Assembly (NCBI GenBank): GCA_052387815.1
Contig: JBQTIU010000114.1
Location: 1-50,613, forward strand
From: JBQTIU01 sp052387815
GTDB taxonomy: Bacteria; Pseudomonadota; Alphaproteobacteria; CACIAM-22H2
DNA: 50,613 nt
Direction: 5' to 3'
Positions 8,808-16,461 of this stretch are shown here, piece after piece (position 1 is the stretch's first letter; each line of letters starts with the position of its first letter). The translations under genes and the position numbers were made by a program. The notes beneath the pieces are model-generated. The model had not been told where the DNA came from. It was given only the letters and a program-made list of their open reading frames with translations, and searched no databases.

Positions 8808-10231
8808 CCGAAGCGGGCGAGGAAGCGGGCGAGGCGCCGCGTCCCGGCCGAGAATAGCCGGGGCGTGTAGAAACTGCCGGCCACCCGCTTGTTGATCTCG
8901 GAGAGCGTCGGATAGGGCGCGATGATTCCCGCCAGGTCGCGCAGGGTAAGTTTCTTGGCGATCGCCAGCACCCAGCTATGGATCAGCTCGCCGGCATGGG
9001 CGCCGGCGATCGCGGCACCCAGGATGCGGCCGCGGGGCGTGGCGATCGCCTTGACGAGGCCCTCGGTCTCGTGCTCGGCCTGGGCGCGGTCGTTGTCGTG
9101 GAAGGACCACCTCAGCACGCGAAAGTCCGGTCCGTGAACTTCCCGCGCCTCGATCTCGGTCAACCCGACGTTGGCGAGCTCCGGAGAGGTGTAGGTGACC
9201 CAGGGCACCGCCCTATAGTCGACCCTGGCCGGCAGCCGGAACACGGCATTGCGAATGACGATCCCGGCGTGATAGCCGGCCATGTGGGTGAACTGATAGC
9301 CGCCCGCCGCATCGCCGACCGCGAAGATGCGGCGGTTCGAGGTCCGGAGCCGGGCGTCGACCTCGACGCCTTTCGACGAATACTTGACGCCCGCCGCCTC
9401 GAGGCCGAGGCCGGCAAGATTGGGCCGCCGCCCGGCCGCGACCAGGATATGCGAACCGTCGATCCGGCGCTCGGCTCCGCCGGTCTCGATGACCGCCGTG
9501 ACCTCGCCGGGCGCGCCGGTGATGCGCGCGACCTGGACGCCTTCGAGGATCTCGACGCCGTCGGCGCCCATCCGCCGGCGCACGAAATCGGCGAGCTCGG
9601 GATCGTCCTGGGGCAGGATGGTGAGCATTTCGAGGACCGTGACCTTGGCCCCCAGGCGGCAAATGGCCTGCGCGAGCTCGCACCCGATCGGACCGCCACC
9701 GATGACGATGAGATGAGAGGGGCAGGTGTCGAGGTCGAAGACCGTTTCGTTGGTCAGGTAGGGCACCTGATCGAGGCCCGGGATCGGCGGCACGGCGGGC
9801 GAGGATCCGGTGGCGATGACGAACCGCCGCCCCTTGATGATCGCCTCCCCGGCCCGGACCTCGTCCGGGCCGGTGAAGACGGCCTCGGCCTCGATCACCC
9901 GCACCCCCAGGCCCATGAAGCGTTCGACCGAGTCGTTGGGCGCGATGGCGGCGATCACGCCGCGCACATGCTCGCGCACGGCGCGGTAGTCCACCGACGG
10001 CGCCCCGTTCGCCACGCCGAAGCGACGGGCCTCGCGGATCGCCGCGGCGGCGCGGGCGGCGGCGAGCAGCGACTTCGAGGGGACGCAGCCGTAATTGAGG
10101 CAGTCGCCGCCCATCTTGCCGCGCTCGCACAGCGCCACCTTCATGCCGAGCTGCGAGGCGCCGGCGGCGACCGTAAGCCCGCCCGAGCCGGCGCCGATGA
10201 CGCAGAAATCGACCTCGATGCGCTCCGCCAT
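8804..10231 (-). CDS. FAD-dependent disulfide oxidoreductase (Lpd/MerA-like)
   Basis: A 475-residue class I pyridine-nucleotide disulfide oxidoreductase. It has the FAD-binding GAGSGG, the redox pair C44/C49 in GGDCLNYGCVPSK, the NAD(P)-binding GGGPIGCE, and the second FAD motif FAVGDAAGG. The dimerisation domain ends in PYPTLSEINKR. In true lipoamide dehydrogenases the matching segment is AHPTLSE with a catalytic His; here Tyr stands in that place while the Glu is kept. That favours the mercuric-reductase-like branch over a 2-oxoacid dehydrogenase E3 component, and no E1/E2 genes are nearby. The MerA heavy-metal N-terminal domain and C-terminal Cys pair are absent, so mercury reduction is not supported. 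The gene lies just downstream of a TVP38/TMEM64 membrane protein. Confidence 0.82.
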   Translation of the reverse strand: MAERIEVDFCVIGAGSGGLTVAAGASQLGMKVALCERGKMGGDCLNYGCVPSKSLLAAARAAAAIREARRFGVANGAPSVDYRAVREHVRGVIAAIAPNDSVERFMGLGVRVIEAEAVFTGPDEVRAGEAIIKGRRFVIATGSSPAVPPIPGLDQVPYLTNETVFDLDTCPSHLIVIGGGPIGCELAQAICRLGAKVTVLEMLTILPQDDPELADFVRRRMGADGVEILEGVQVARITGAPGEVTAVIETGGAERRIDGSHILVAAGRRPNLAGLGLEAAGVKYSSKGVEVDARLRTSNRRIFAVGDAAGGYQFTHMAGYHAGIVIRNAVFRLPARVDYRAVPWVTYTSPELANVGLTEIEAREVHGPDFRVLRWSFHDNDRAQAEHETEGLVKAIATPRGRILGAAIAGAHAGELIHSWVLAIAKKLTLRDLAGIIAPYPTLSEINKRVAGSFYTPRLFSAGTRRLARFLARFG

Positions 10232-10243
10232 GACACGCGTACC

Positions 10244-10975
10244 TTACGATCGGGGCGACGCGCCGCGCCCGGCCTGGAACCGCCGGTAGGCGACGGGAAT
10301 GAGGGCGAGCACGGCCAACCCTAGGAGCGGCAGCAGGACCGGCGGGGTCAAGACGATCGCAAGATCGGGCTCGCCGCCGGCATCGAAGACCGCGCCCAGC
10401 CCGCTGCCGATGCCGGTGTACACGAAGGCCCCCGGCATGATGCCGAAGAAGGTGGCGATGACGTAGGTCCGGAGCTTGACGCCGAGAAAGGCGGGCACCA
10501 GGTTCACCAGCCAGAACGGAAACAGCGGCACCAGGCGCAGCACGAAGAGATAGCTCAAGGCGTCGCGGCGGAGTCCTGCTTCCATGCGCCGCAAGGCCGG
10601 GCCCGCCCTGGCGCGCAGGAAATCGCCGATCGCGGTGCGCGCGGCGAGGAACAGGGCGCAGGCGCCGGTGGTGGCGCCGATGACCGCGTAGAAGGTCCCA
10701 ACGGGGACGCCGAACAGGAACCCGCCGGTGACCGACAAGACCGCAGCGCCGGGCAGCGAAAAGGCGCACACGACGATATAGACCAGGATGTAGATCAAGG
10801 GCGCGGTGGCCGGATGCGCGTCGACCCACGCGCCGAGCGCGACGCGGGAGCGGGCGAGAGTCTCGAAGCTGACCTGGTCGTGGAGGCCGAGGGCGAAAAA
10901 CACCGCCAGCCCCGCGACCAGGATCGCGAGCGGCAGCCAGCGGGCGAGCGAGAGGGTCCGCGTACCTGGGCTCAC
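10244..10975 (-). CDS. TVP38/TMEM64 family membrane protein
   Basis: A 243-residue inner-membrane protein of the TVP38/TMEM64 (VTT/DedA superfamily) group, members of which move lipids across membranes. The family core is seen as SLPGAAVLSVTGGFLFG, then TGACALFLAAR, then LRLVPLFPFWLVNLVPAFLGV and FFGIMPGAFVYTGIGSGLG; about five to six hydrophobic segments are evident. GTG 10975 is chosen because it has a GGAG box eight to nine bases upstream, while the longer in-frame TTG readings run into a 17-bp inverted repeat. It is separated by 12 bases from the downstream oxidoreductase gene, so the two are probably co-transcribed, along with the sensor kinase. The substrate is unknown. Confidence 0.83.
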   Translation of the reverse strand: MSPGTRTLSLARWLPLAILVAGLAVFFALGLHDQVSFETLARSRVALGAWVDAHPATAPLIYILVYIVVCAFSLPGAAVLSVTGGFLFGVPVGTFYAVIGATTGACALFLAARTAIGDFLRARAGPALRRMEAGLRRDALSYLFVLRLVPLFPFWLVNLVPAFLGVKLRTYVIATFFGIMPGAFVYTGIGSGLGAVFDAGGEPDLAIVLTPPVLLPLLGLAVLALIPVAYRRFQAGRGASPRS

Positions 10976-11026
10976 GGTTTCGAGCTCCGGCGCGAAAATG
11001 TGAGCCCGAGTAGCAAGCAATTGACC

Positions 11027-11083
11027 TCGTGCCAACTTTCGCCGATCAGGTCGTGACTCGCTCGCTGGCGAAAGTTGGCACGA
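11027..11083. repeat. 17-bp perfect inverted repeat upstream of rpmH
   Basis: The 17 bases at 11027-11043 (beginning TCGTGCCAACTTTCG) are the exact reverse complement of 11067-11083, with a 23-base loop. It lies in the 296-base region between the divergent TVP38 gene and rpmH. Its length and perfect match suggest a strong operator, a stable RNA hairpin or a small mobile-element relic. Confidence 0.75.
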
Positions 11084-11215
11084 AGGGCTGGTTCGGGGTG
11101 CGCCATCGGGTGGGACGGTCTTGTGTCGGGGGCGGCGGGACCAACCTTAGCGCCCGCGGCAGGGGGTTGCCAATCATCTGATCGTGAACGCGGTTTCGCC
11201 GCGCTACGGCGTCAA

Positions 11216-11244
11216 TTGACTTCCCCCGCCCCCCACTCTATAAG
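11216..11244 (+). promoter_or_regulatory. Predicted sigma-70 promoter of rpmH
   Basis: TTGACT at 11216-11221 and TATAAG at 11239-11244 are separated by 17 bases, near the consensus for housekeeping sigma factors, and lie 27 bases upstream of the rpmH start. It probably drives rpmH, rnpA, yidD, yidC and engB. Confidence 0.7.
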
Positions 11245-11271
11245 CCGGTCCCGGTTTCGGAGTTCAAGGTC

Positions 11272-11406
11272 GTGAAGCGCACCTATCAGCCGAGCAAGCT
11301 CGTCCGCAAGCGCCGACATGGGTTCCGCTCGCGGATGGCCACGGTCGGCGGCCGCAACGTCCTCGCGCGCCGCCGCGCCAAGGGCCGCAAGCGTCTTTCG
11401 GCATAG
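11272..11406 (+). CDS. rpmH: 50S ribosomal protein L34
   Basis: A 44-residue, very basic ribosomal protein of the large subunit. The sequence starts MKRTYQPSKLVRKRRHGFRS, continues with a GGRNVLARRRAKGRKRLSA tail, and matches L34 throughout. The start is GTG at 11272, with a GGAG/AAGG region just upstream and a good promoter before it. It heads the conserved rpmH-rnpA-yidD-yidC run, with rnpA starting nine bases after its stop. It is also close to the chromosome origin in many bacteria, but no DnaA-box cluster was noticed here. Confidence 0.97.
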   Translation: MKRTYQPSKLVRKRRHGFRSRMATVGGRNVLARRRAKGRKRLSA

Positions 11407-11414
11407 CCCTTCCG

Positions 11415-11801
11415 ATGGGCGTCGCGCTCGGGCGATTGAGGCGGCGCCCGGACTTCCTTCTTGTGGCCAATGCCCGGCGCAAGTTCGCGGCCCCCGGCCT
11501 GGTGCTGCAGGCACGACGGCGCGAGGAGACGAGCGAGGAGGCGGCCGGTCTCGGCATCCGGGTCGGCTTCACCGCCACCCGCAAGCTCGGCGGCGCGGTG
11601 GTGCGCAACCGGGCCCGCCGCCGCCTGCGGGCCGCGGCGGCCGAGGTCATGGCGTCGTTGGGGGTGCCCGGCACCGACTATGTGATGATCGCACGTTCGG
11701 CGACGCTCGCCCGGCCCTACGCGCTCCTGGTCGGCGATTTGCGCGCCGCGCTCAAGGCCCTAGCCCCTCGCCAAGGGCAGGAGGGAGACCGACCGACATG
11801 A
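11415..11801 (+). CDS. rnpA: Ribonuclease P protein component
   Basis: A 128-residue basic protein that helps the RNase P RNA bind and cleave tRNA precursors. The family signature RVGFTATRKLGGAVVRNRAR is present in the middle, preceded by LRRRPDFLLVANARRK, which forms the substrate cleft. It follows rpmH directly and its TGA overlaps the ATG of yidD (ATGA), indicating translational coupling. The C-terminal tail RQGQEGDRPT is non-conserved. Confidence 0.95.
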   Translation: MGVALGRLRRRPDFLLVANARRKFAAPGLVLQARRREETSEEAAGLGIRVGFTATRKLGGAVVRNRARRRLRAAAAEVMASLGVPGTDYVMIARSATLARPYALLVGDLRAALKALAPRQGQEGDRPT

Positions 11802-12049
11802 ACCCGCTTGGCAGGAACCCGCTTGGATTGCTGTTGCGCGCGACGATCTTCGTCTACCGCTGCACGCTCTCGCCGCTGATCGGACCGACCTGCCGCTACG
11901 CGCCGTCTTGCTCGGCCTATGCGGGCCAGGCGATCGGCGTCCATGGACCCATCGCGGGGACGTGGCTGGCCGTCAAACGGGTTGCCCGTTGCCATCCCTG
12001 GGGCGGCGACGGCTGGGACCCCGTGCCGCCGCGACGCATGCCCGAGTGA
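11798..12049 (+). CDS. yidD: Membrane protein insertion efficiency factor YidD
   Basis: An 83-residue protein of the YidD family, which assists YidC-dependent insertion at the cytoplasmic face of the membrane. The hallmark segments are IFVYRCTLSPLIGPTCRYAPSC and the C-terminal RCHPWGGDGWDPVP, including the conserved Cys residues. An amphipathic N-terminal helix precedes them. The start ATG overlaps the rnpA stop and yidC starts six bases after its stop, the conserved arrangement. Confidence 0.95.
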   Translation: MNPLGRNPLGLLLRATIFVYRCTLSPLIGPTCRYAPSCSAYAGQAIGVHGPIAGTWLAVKRVARCHPWGGDGWDPVPPRRMPE

Positions 12050-12055
12050 TCCGAC

Positions 12056-13843
12056 ATGTCGACCGACCAGCGCAATTTGATCCTCGCCATCGCCCTGTCG
12101 GCGCTCATCGTCATCGGTTTCGAGTATTTCTACAACCTGCCGCGCATGGAGCGCGAACGGGCCCTCCAGGCCCAGCGCGCGGCGAGCGAGACCGCCCAGC
12201 TCGTCGCCCCGGTGAGCGGCGCGCCGCCCGCGCCCGTCGCCGGCGCCCCGCCGGCGCCGCCCGGCGCCCGGCCCGCCGCCGGCGTCCCGCCCCCGCCCGC
12301 CGCCGAGCCGGCCCGCATTCGCATCGAGGCGCCGCGCGTGCGGGGCTCGATCGCGCTAATGGGCGCGCGCCTCGACGACCTCTCGCTGTCGACCTATCGC
12401 GAGAGCGTCGAGCCCGGGGCCAAGCCGATCGCTCTGCTGCTGCCGACGGGGAGCGCCAAACCCTATTTCGCCGAGTTCGGCTGGGTCGCCACGGCGCCCG
12501 GGATCGCCGTCCCGGGGCCGGATGCGCTATGGACGGCCGACCGCCGGACGCTGGGCGCGGGCCAGAAGCTGACCCTGTCCTGGGACAACGGCCAGGGCCT
12601 GCGCTTCGAGCGCCGCTACGCGGTCGACGACGACTTCATGTTCGAGATCACCGAGCGCGCGGTGAATACCGGCTCGGTCCCGGTCGAGCTGCACCCTTAC
12701 GCCCTGATCTCGCGCACCGGCACGCCGTCGACCCTCGGCTTCTTCATCCTCCACGAAGGCCCGATCGGCGTCATCGGCGGCACGCTCAAGGAGCTCGGCT
12801 ACGAGGATTTGAAGAAGTCGCGGAACATCGAGCAAACCACGACCGGCGGCTGGATCGGCATCACCGACAAGTACTGGCTGGTGGCGCTCATCCCCGACCC
12901 CAAGCGCGAGATCAAGACGCGCTTCAGCCACGCGCTCGCCGGCGGGCAGGACAAGTACCAGGCCGACTATCTGGGCGCCGCCCACAGCGTGGCGCCGGGC
13001 GCGGCGATCGAGGTTCGAAACCGCCTGTTCGCCGGCGCCAAGGAAGTGGACCTCTTGGACCGCTACGCCGAGACGCTCGGCGTCGAGCGCTTCGACCTCG
13101 CGGTCGATTTCGGCTGGTTCTATTTCCTGACCAAGCCGATCTTCCTGACCCTCGATTATTTCAACCGCGTGCTCGGCAATTTCGGTCTCGCCATCCTCTT
13201 GCTCACGGTCCTGATCAAGCTCGCGTTCTTCCCGCTCGCCAACAAGTCGTACAGGGCGATGAGCAGGATGAAGCTCTTGCAGCCGGAAATGGAAAAGCTG
13301 AAGGAGCGGTTCGGGGAGGACCGGCAGCGGCTGTCGCAAGAGATGATGGCGCTTTACAAGCGCGAGGGCGCCAACCCGATGGCGGGCTGCCTGCCGGTGA
13401 TCATCCAGATTCCGGTCTTCTTCGCCCTCTACAAGGTGCTGTTCGTCACCATCGAGATGCGCCATGCGCCGTTCTACGGCTGGATCCGCGACCTCTCGGC
13501 GCCCGATCCGACGACGCTGTTCAACCTGTTCGGGCTCATTCCCTGGACGCCGCCGGAATTGCTGATCGTCGGCGCCTGGCCGCTGATCATGGGCCTGACC
13601 ATGTTCGTGCAGCAGAAATTGAACCCGCAGCCGCCCGACCCGATCCAGGCCAAGATCTTCCTCGCCATGCCGGTGATTTTCACCGTGATGCTCGCCTCCT
13701 TCCCGGTCGGCCTGGTGATCTACTGGGCGTGGAACAACGTGCTGTCGATCGCGCAGCAATGGGCGATCATGCGGCGCGCGGCGGCGGGGGTGAAGGCGGT
13801 CGTCAAGCCCGCGGCGAAGCCGGCCGGCAAGCCCGGGGAGTAG
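12056..13843 (+). CDS. yidC: Membrane protein insertase YidC
   Basis: A 595-residue YidC/Oxa1 insertase that places membrane proteins into the inner membrane, alone or with Sec. It has an N-terminal helix (LILAIALSALIVIGFEYFY) and a Pro/Ala-rich linker near residues 55-90. The large periplasmic beta-sandwich domain spans about 95-340, and the conserved five-helix core about 355-575. In the core, KPIFLTLDYFNRVLGNFG, a basic cytoplasmic loop (KLLQPEMEKLKERFGEDR), GCLPVIIQIPVFFALYKVL and a hydrophilic-groove Arg region are visible. The C-terminal tail is Lys-rich (KAVVKPAAKPAGKPGE), as expected for ribosome contact. Length and layout are those of the Gram-negative form. Confidence 0.97.
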   Translation: MSTDQRNLILAIALSALIVIGFEYFYNLPRMERERALQAQRAASETAQLVAPVSGAPPAPVAGAPPAPPGARPAAGVPPPPAAEPARIRIEAPRVRGSIALMGARLDDLSLSTYRESVEPGAKPIALLLPTGSAKPYFAEFGWVATAPGIAVPGPDALWTADRRTLGAGQKLTLSWDNGQGLRFERRYAVDDDFMFEITERAVNTGSVPVELHPYALISRTGTPSTLGFFILHEGPIGVIGGTLKELGYEDLKKSRNIEQTTTGGWIGITDKYWLVALIPDPKREIKTRFSHALAGGQDKYQADYLGAAHSVAPGAAIEVRNRLFAGAKEVDLLDRYAETLGVERFDLAVDFGWFYFLTKPIFLTLDYFNRVLGNFGLAILLLTVLIKLAFFPLANKSYRAMSRMKLLQPEMEKLKERFGEDRQRLSQEMMALYKREGANPMAGCLPVIIQIPVFFALYKVLFVTIEMRHAPFYGWIRDLSAPDPTTLFNLFGLIPWTPPELLIVGAWPLIMGLTMFVQQKLNPQPPDPIQAKIFLAMPVIFTVMLASFPVGLVIYWAWNNVLSIAQQWAIMRRAAAGVKAVVKPAAKPAGKPGE

Positions 13844-13845
13844 CG

Positions 13846-14508
13846 GTGGGCTCGGGGCGCGCCGACGCCGGACCGGCCTCGGCGCTCGAGGCCGGCCGGC
13901 GCCTGTTCGCTCGTCCGTGCGCATTCCTTGCGGCGGCGTCCGGACCTGAGTCCTTGCCGCCGCCGGGACTGCCCGAACTCGCCTTCGCCGGGCGCTCCAA
14001 TGTCGGCAAATCGAGCCTCCTCAACGCGCTCACCTCGCGCCAGGCTCTCGCCCGCACCTCGCGCGATCCCGGGCGCACGCAAACGCTCAACTTCTTCGAT
14101 CTCGGCGGTCGCCTCGTGCTCGTCGACATGCCGGGTTACGGCTACGCGCGGGTCTCGAAGAGCAAGGCCGCCGGTTGGGGCGAGCTCGTCCGGCTCTATC
14201 TCGAGGGCCGGCCGACGCTCCGCCGCGCCTTGGTGCTGGTCGACCCCCGCCGCGGGCTCATGGACTCGGATCGGCGGATCATCGCGCTCCTCGACCGCGC
14301 GGCCGTCAGCTACCAAGTCGTGCTGACCAAGGTCGATACCATAGTCGGCGCGCGGCTGGACGAGCGGATGCGCGAGATCGCGGCCGAACTCGCCGCTCAC
14401 CTCGCCGCCCACCCCGATATCATCGCCACCAGTGCCTTGACCGGCGCCGGCATCCCGGAATTGCGGGCCGCGGCGGCCGCGCTGGCAGCCGGCAGCGCCT
14501 TGGGATAA
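13846..14508 (+). CDS. engB: Ribosome biogenesis GTPase EngB (YihA/YsxC)
   Basis: A 220-residue small GTPase needed for large ribosomal subunit assembly. The G motifs are GRSNVGKSSL (P-loop), a Thr in the GRTQTLNFF segment (G2), DMPGYGYA (G3), TKVD (G4) and TSA (G5). The start is a GTG two bases after the yidC stop; other start codons would remove part of the N-terminal helix. The gene is immediately downstream of yidC and probably in the same transcript. A repeat-rich non-coding stretch follows. Confidence 0.93.
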   Translation: MGSGRADAGPASALEAGRRLFARPCAFLAAASGPESLPPPGLPELAFAGRSNVGKSSLLNALTSRQALARTSRDPGRTQTLNFFDLGGRLVLVDMPGYGYARVSKSKAAGWGELVRLYLEGRPTLRRALVLVDPRRGLMDSDRRIIALLDRAAVSYQVVLTKVDTIVGARLDERMREIAAELAAHLAAHPDIIATSALTGAGIPELRAAAAALAAGSALG

Positions 14509-14524
14509 GGTCCGGCCGCTGGGA

Positions 14525-14580
14525 GGGGCGAGGCCGCGAGGCGTTGCCTCGCGCCTCGCCGGTTTCAAACCCGCCCCTAC
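14525..14580. repeat. GC-rich palindromic repeat, copy 1
   Basis: The unit starts GGGGCGAGGCCGCGAGGCG, folds back through GCCTCGC segments and ends CCCGCCCCTAC. Closely related copies lie at 31336-31370 and 50328-50385. It sits in the 177-base gap between engB and argB. It looks like a dispersed REP-type element able to form hairpins. Confidence 0.75.
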
Positions 14581-14610
14581 AAGGGATGGGACGGTTCATG
14601 TGCATGTAAG

Positions 14611-14652
14611 GGCGGGTTTCAAACCCGCCCGGGCGGGTCTTAAGACCCGCCC
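14611..14652. repeat. Two tandem perfect palindromes
   Basis: GGCGGGTTTCAAACCCGCC (14611-14629, 9-bp arms around one base) is followed one base later by a second palindrome at 14631-14652, with 11-bp arms meeting at CTTAAG. Both share the GGCGGGT core with repeat copy 1 just upstream. Back to back they could terminate engB transcription or act as REP sites; no T-run follows, which argues against a simple intrinsic terminator. Confidence 0.7.
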
Positions 14653-14685
14653 CTCCGGAAGGCCACCAACAATCCCCTTGCAGCC

Positions 14686-15594
14686 ATGAGCACGATCGAA
14701 GACCAGACCCGCGCCGAGTCGCTCGCCAAGGCGCGCACCCTGTCCGAGGCCCTGCCCTATATGCGGCGCTTCGCGGGCAAGACCGTGACCGTCAAGTACG
14801 GCGGCCATGCGATGGGCGACGCGCGCGTCGCCCACGACTTCGCGCGCGACATCGTGCTTTTGAAGCAGGTCGGCATCAACCCGATCGTCGTCCATGGCGG
14901 CGGCCCGCAAATCGGCCAGATGCTGGAGCGCCTCAAGATCAAGAGCTCGTTCGTCGACGGATTGAGGGTCACCGACGCCGCCACCGTCGAGATCGTCGAA
15001 ATGGTGCTCTCGGGCTCGATCAACAAACAGATCGTGGCGGCGATCAGCGCCGCCGGCGGGCGGGCGCTAGGGCTGTCGGGCAAGGACGGCGCGTTGATCC
15101 GCGCGCGCAAGCTCACGCGCACCAAGCGCGATCCCGATTCCAGCATCGAGCGCGTGCTCGATCTCGGCTTCGTCGGCGAGCCCGAGCGCGTCGATGCCGG
15201 CATCCTCGCGGCGCTCTCGCAGGCCGACATCATCCCGGTGATCGCGCCGATCGGCGTCGGCCCGGCGGGCGAGACCTACAATATCAACGCCGACACGGTG
15301 GCGGGCGCGGTCGGCGCGGCGGTGCGCGCGACGCGCCTGCTGCTGCTCACCGATGTCGTCGGCGTGCTCGACAAGGCGGGAAGGCTGGTGCCGCGGCTGT
15401 CGGTCGCCCAAGCCAGGGCGTTGATCGCCGACGGCACCATCCACGGCGGCATGATCCCGAAGGTCGAGACCTGTATGGCCGCGGTCGACAACCACGTCGA
15501 GGCGGCGGTGATCCTCGACGGGCGGGTCGAGCACGCGCTGCTGCTCGAAATCTTCACCGAGCGCGGCGTCGGGACCATGATCGCCGGGCCTTGA
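14686..15594 (+). CDS. argB: Acetylglutamate kinase
   Basis: A 302-residue amino-acid kinase that phosphorylates N-acetylglutamate, the second step of arginine synthesis. Visible motifs are TVTVKYGGHAM (phosphate-binding Lys), VVHGGGPQIG, FVDGLRVTD, the acetylglutamate-binding YNINADTVAGAVG, LLLTDVVGVLDKAG, and GGMIPKVETC near the C-terminus. The N-terminal extension (TRAESLAKARTLSEALPYMRRF) is of the type found in arginine-feedback-inhibited hexameric enzymes, so arginine inhibition is likely. It starts at ATG 14686 after a repeat-rich spacer, so it probably has its own transcription. Confidence 0.95.
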   Translation: MSTIEDQTRAESLAKARTLSEALPYMRRFAGKTVTVKYGGHAMGDARVAHDFARDIVLLKQVGINPIVVHGGGPQIGQMLERLKIKSSFVDGLRVTDAATVEIVEMVLSGSINKQIVAAISAAGGRALGLSGKDGALIRARKLTRTKRDPDSSIERVLDLGFVGEPERVDAGILAALSQADIIPVIAPIGVGPAGETYNINADTVAGAVGAAVRATRLLLLTDVVGVLDKAGRLVPRLSVAQARALIADGTIHGGMIPKVETCMAAVDNHVEAAVILDGRVEHALLLEIFTERGVGTMIAGP

Positions 15595-15607
15595 GATCCG
15601 CGGCGGT

Positions 15608-16298
15608 TCAGCCGCCGAAGAACTCGAGGTGCCAGTTCATTTCCTCGCGGCCCAGCGGATAGCGGTCCTGGGGCAGGGCCATGAGCGCGTTGTGCGGCGG
15701 GATCGAGGCGAGCCGCAGTTGGAGGGTCACCGCGAAGCCCACCGGCAACCCCGCCTTCCCGGCGAGCGCGGTCACGCCCTTGGCGCTCCGCGCGCCCAGG
15801 ATCTTGTCGACGATCTCGCTCTTGACCCCGCTCCTGGCGGCGAGCGCCGCCTTGACGAAGGCCCGGTCGCCCTCCTCGAGCGCTCGGGCGAGGGCCGGCT
15901 CGTCGAGCCGGCCCGCTTGCAGGAGCACCCGCGCCCGATCCTCGGCCGAGTCCAGGCCATCGCTCGCCGGCCCCCCCGGATCGGCGGCGATCCGGCGGCG
16001 GATCTCGGTGGCGAGGATGGCGCAGGTCTCGGGATCGAGGTCGCTGCGGCGCCCAAGCGTGTGCAGGAGCGACTCGGCGAGGAACGATGCGGTGCGGCGC
16101 GCGATGCGCGTCGGGCGAGCCCAGCGTGGCCAGCGCGCGATTGGCGGCGATCAGCCGTCCGTCCGGCCCCAGTCGCGCGGCCGGTCCGGGATAGGCCGCG
16201 ACCAGCCGGTCGATGACCGCGCTGTCGTCCCCGGCCGCCGGTCCGGGTCGCGCGACCGGTCGCCGGGGCGGGCGTTTCGCCGCACTCCTCGATGCCAT
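15608..16298 (-). pseudogene. DUF2336 domain protein, apparently frameshifted
   Basis: Two overlapping minus-strand frames join into one protein of about 230 residues. The first (from ATG 16298) reads a basic Pro-rich start, then VIDRLVAAYPGPAARL and RLIAANRALATLG, resembling the start of a PAS domain. The second begins within the same stretch, RIARRTASFLAESLLHTLGR, and continues through the C-terminal part of a DUF2336 domain (LLQAGRLDEPALARALEEGD, then FVKAALAARSGV) to a TAG/TGA-type end at 15608. The second frame has a TGA near 16151 and no usable start upstream of GTG 15928, so one net base change near 16110-16130 breaks the gene. It may be a true mutation or a sequencing error. DUF2336 proteins are alphaproteobacterial and of unknown function. 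Confidence 0.6.
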
Positions 16299-16461
16299 TC
16301 GATGCGCCCGGTTCGCCGCTTTCGCCTTGCGGGCGTAAGGTCAGTCCCCGGGCGAGAGCATCGGCGATCGGGATGAACGAGCCGTTAAGCGTTGCACGTT
16401 GACAGGCAAGGGCGGCCTCTCCCATCTTCGCTCGTCTGCCCTTCGCTTCCCGGACCCGCCG

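Noticed and set aside
8804..10231. Calling the flavoenzyme lipoamide dehydrogenase (lpd)
   Set aside because: The catalytic His of the AHPTLSE motif is replaced and there are no 2-oxoacid dehydrogenase genes nearby.
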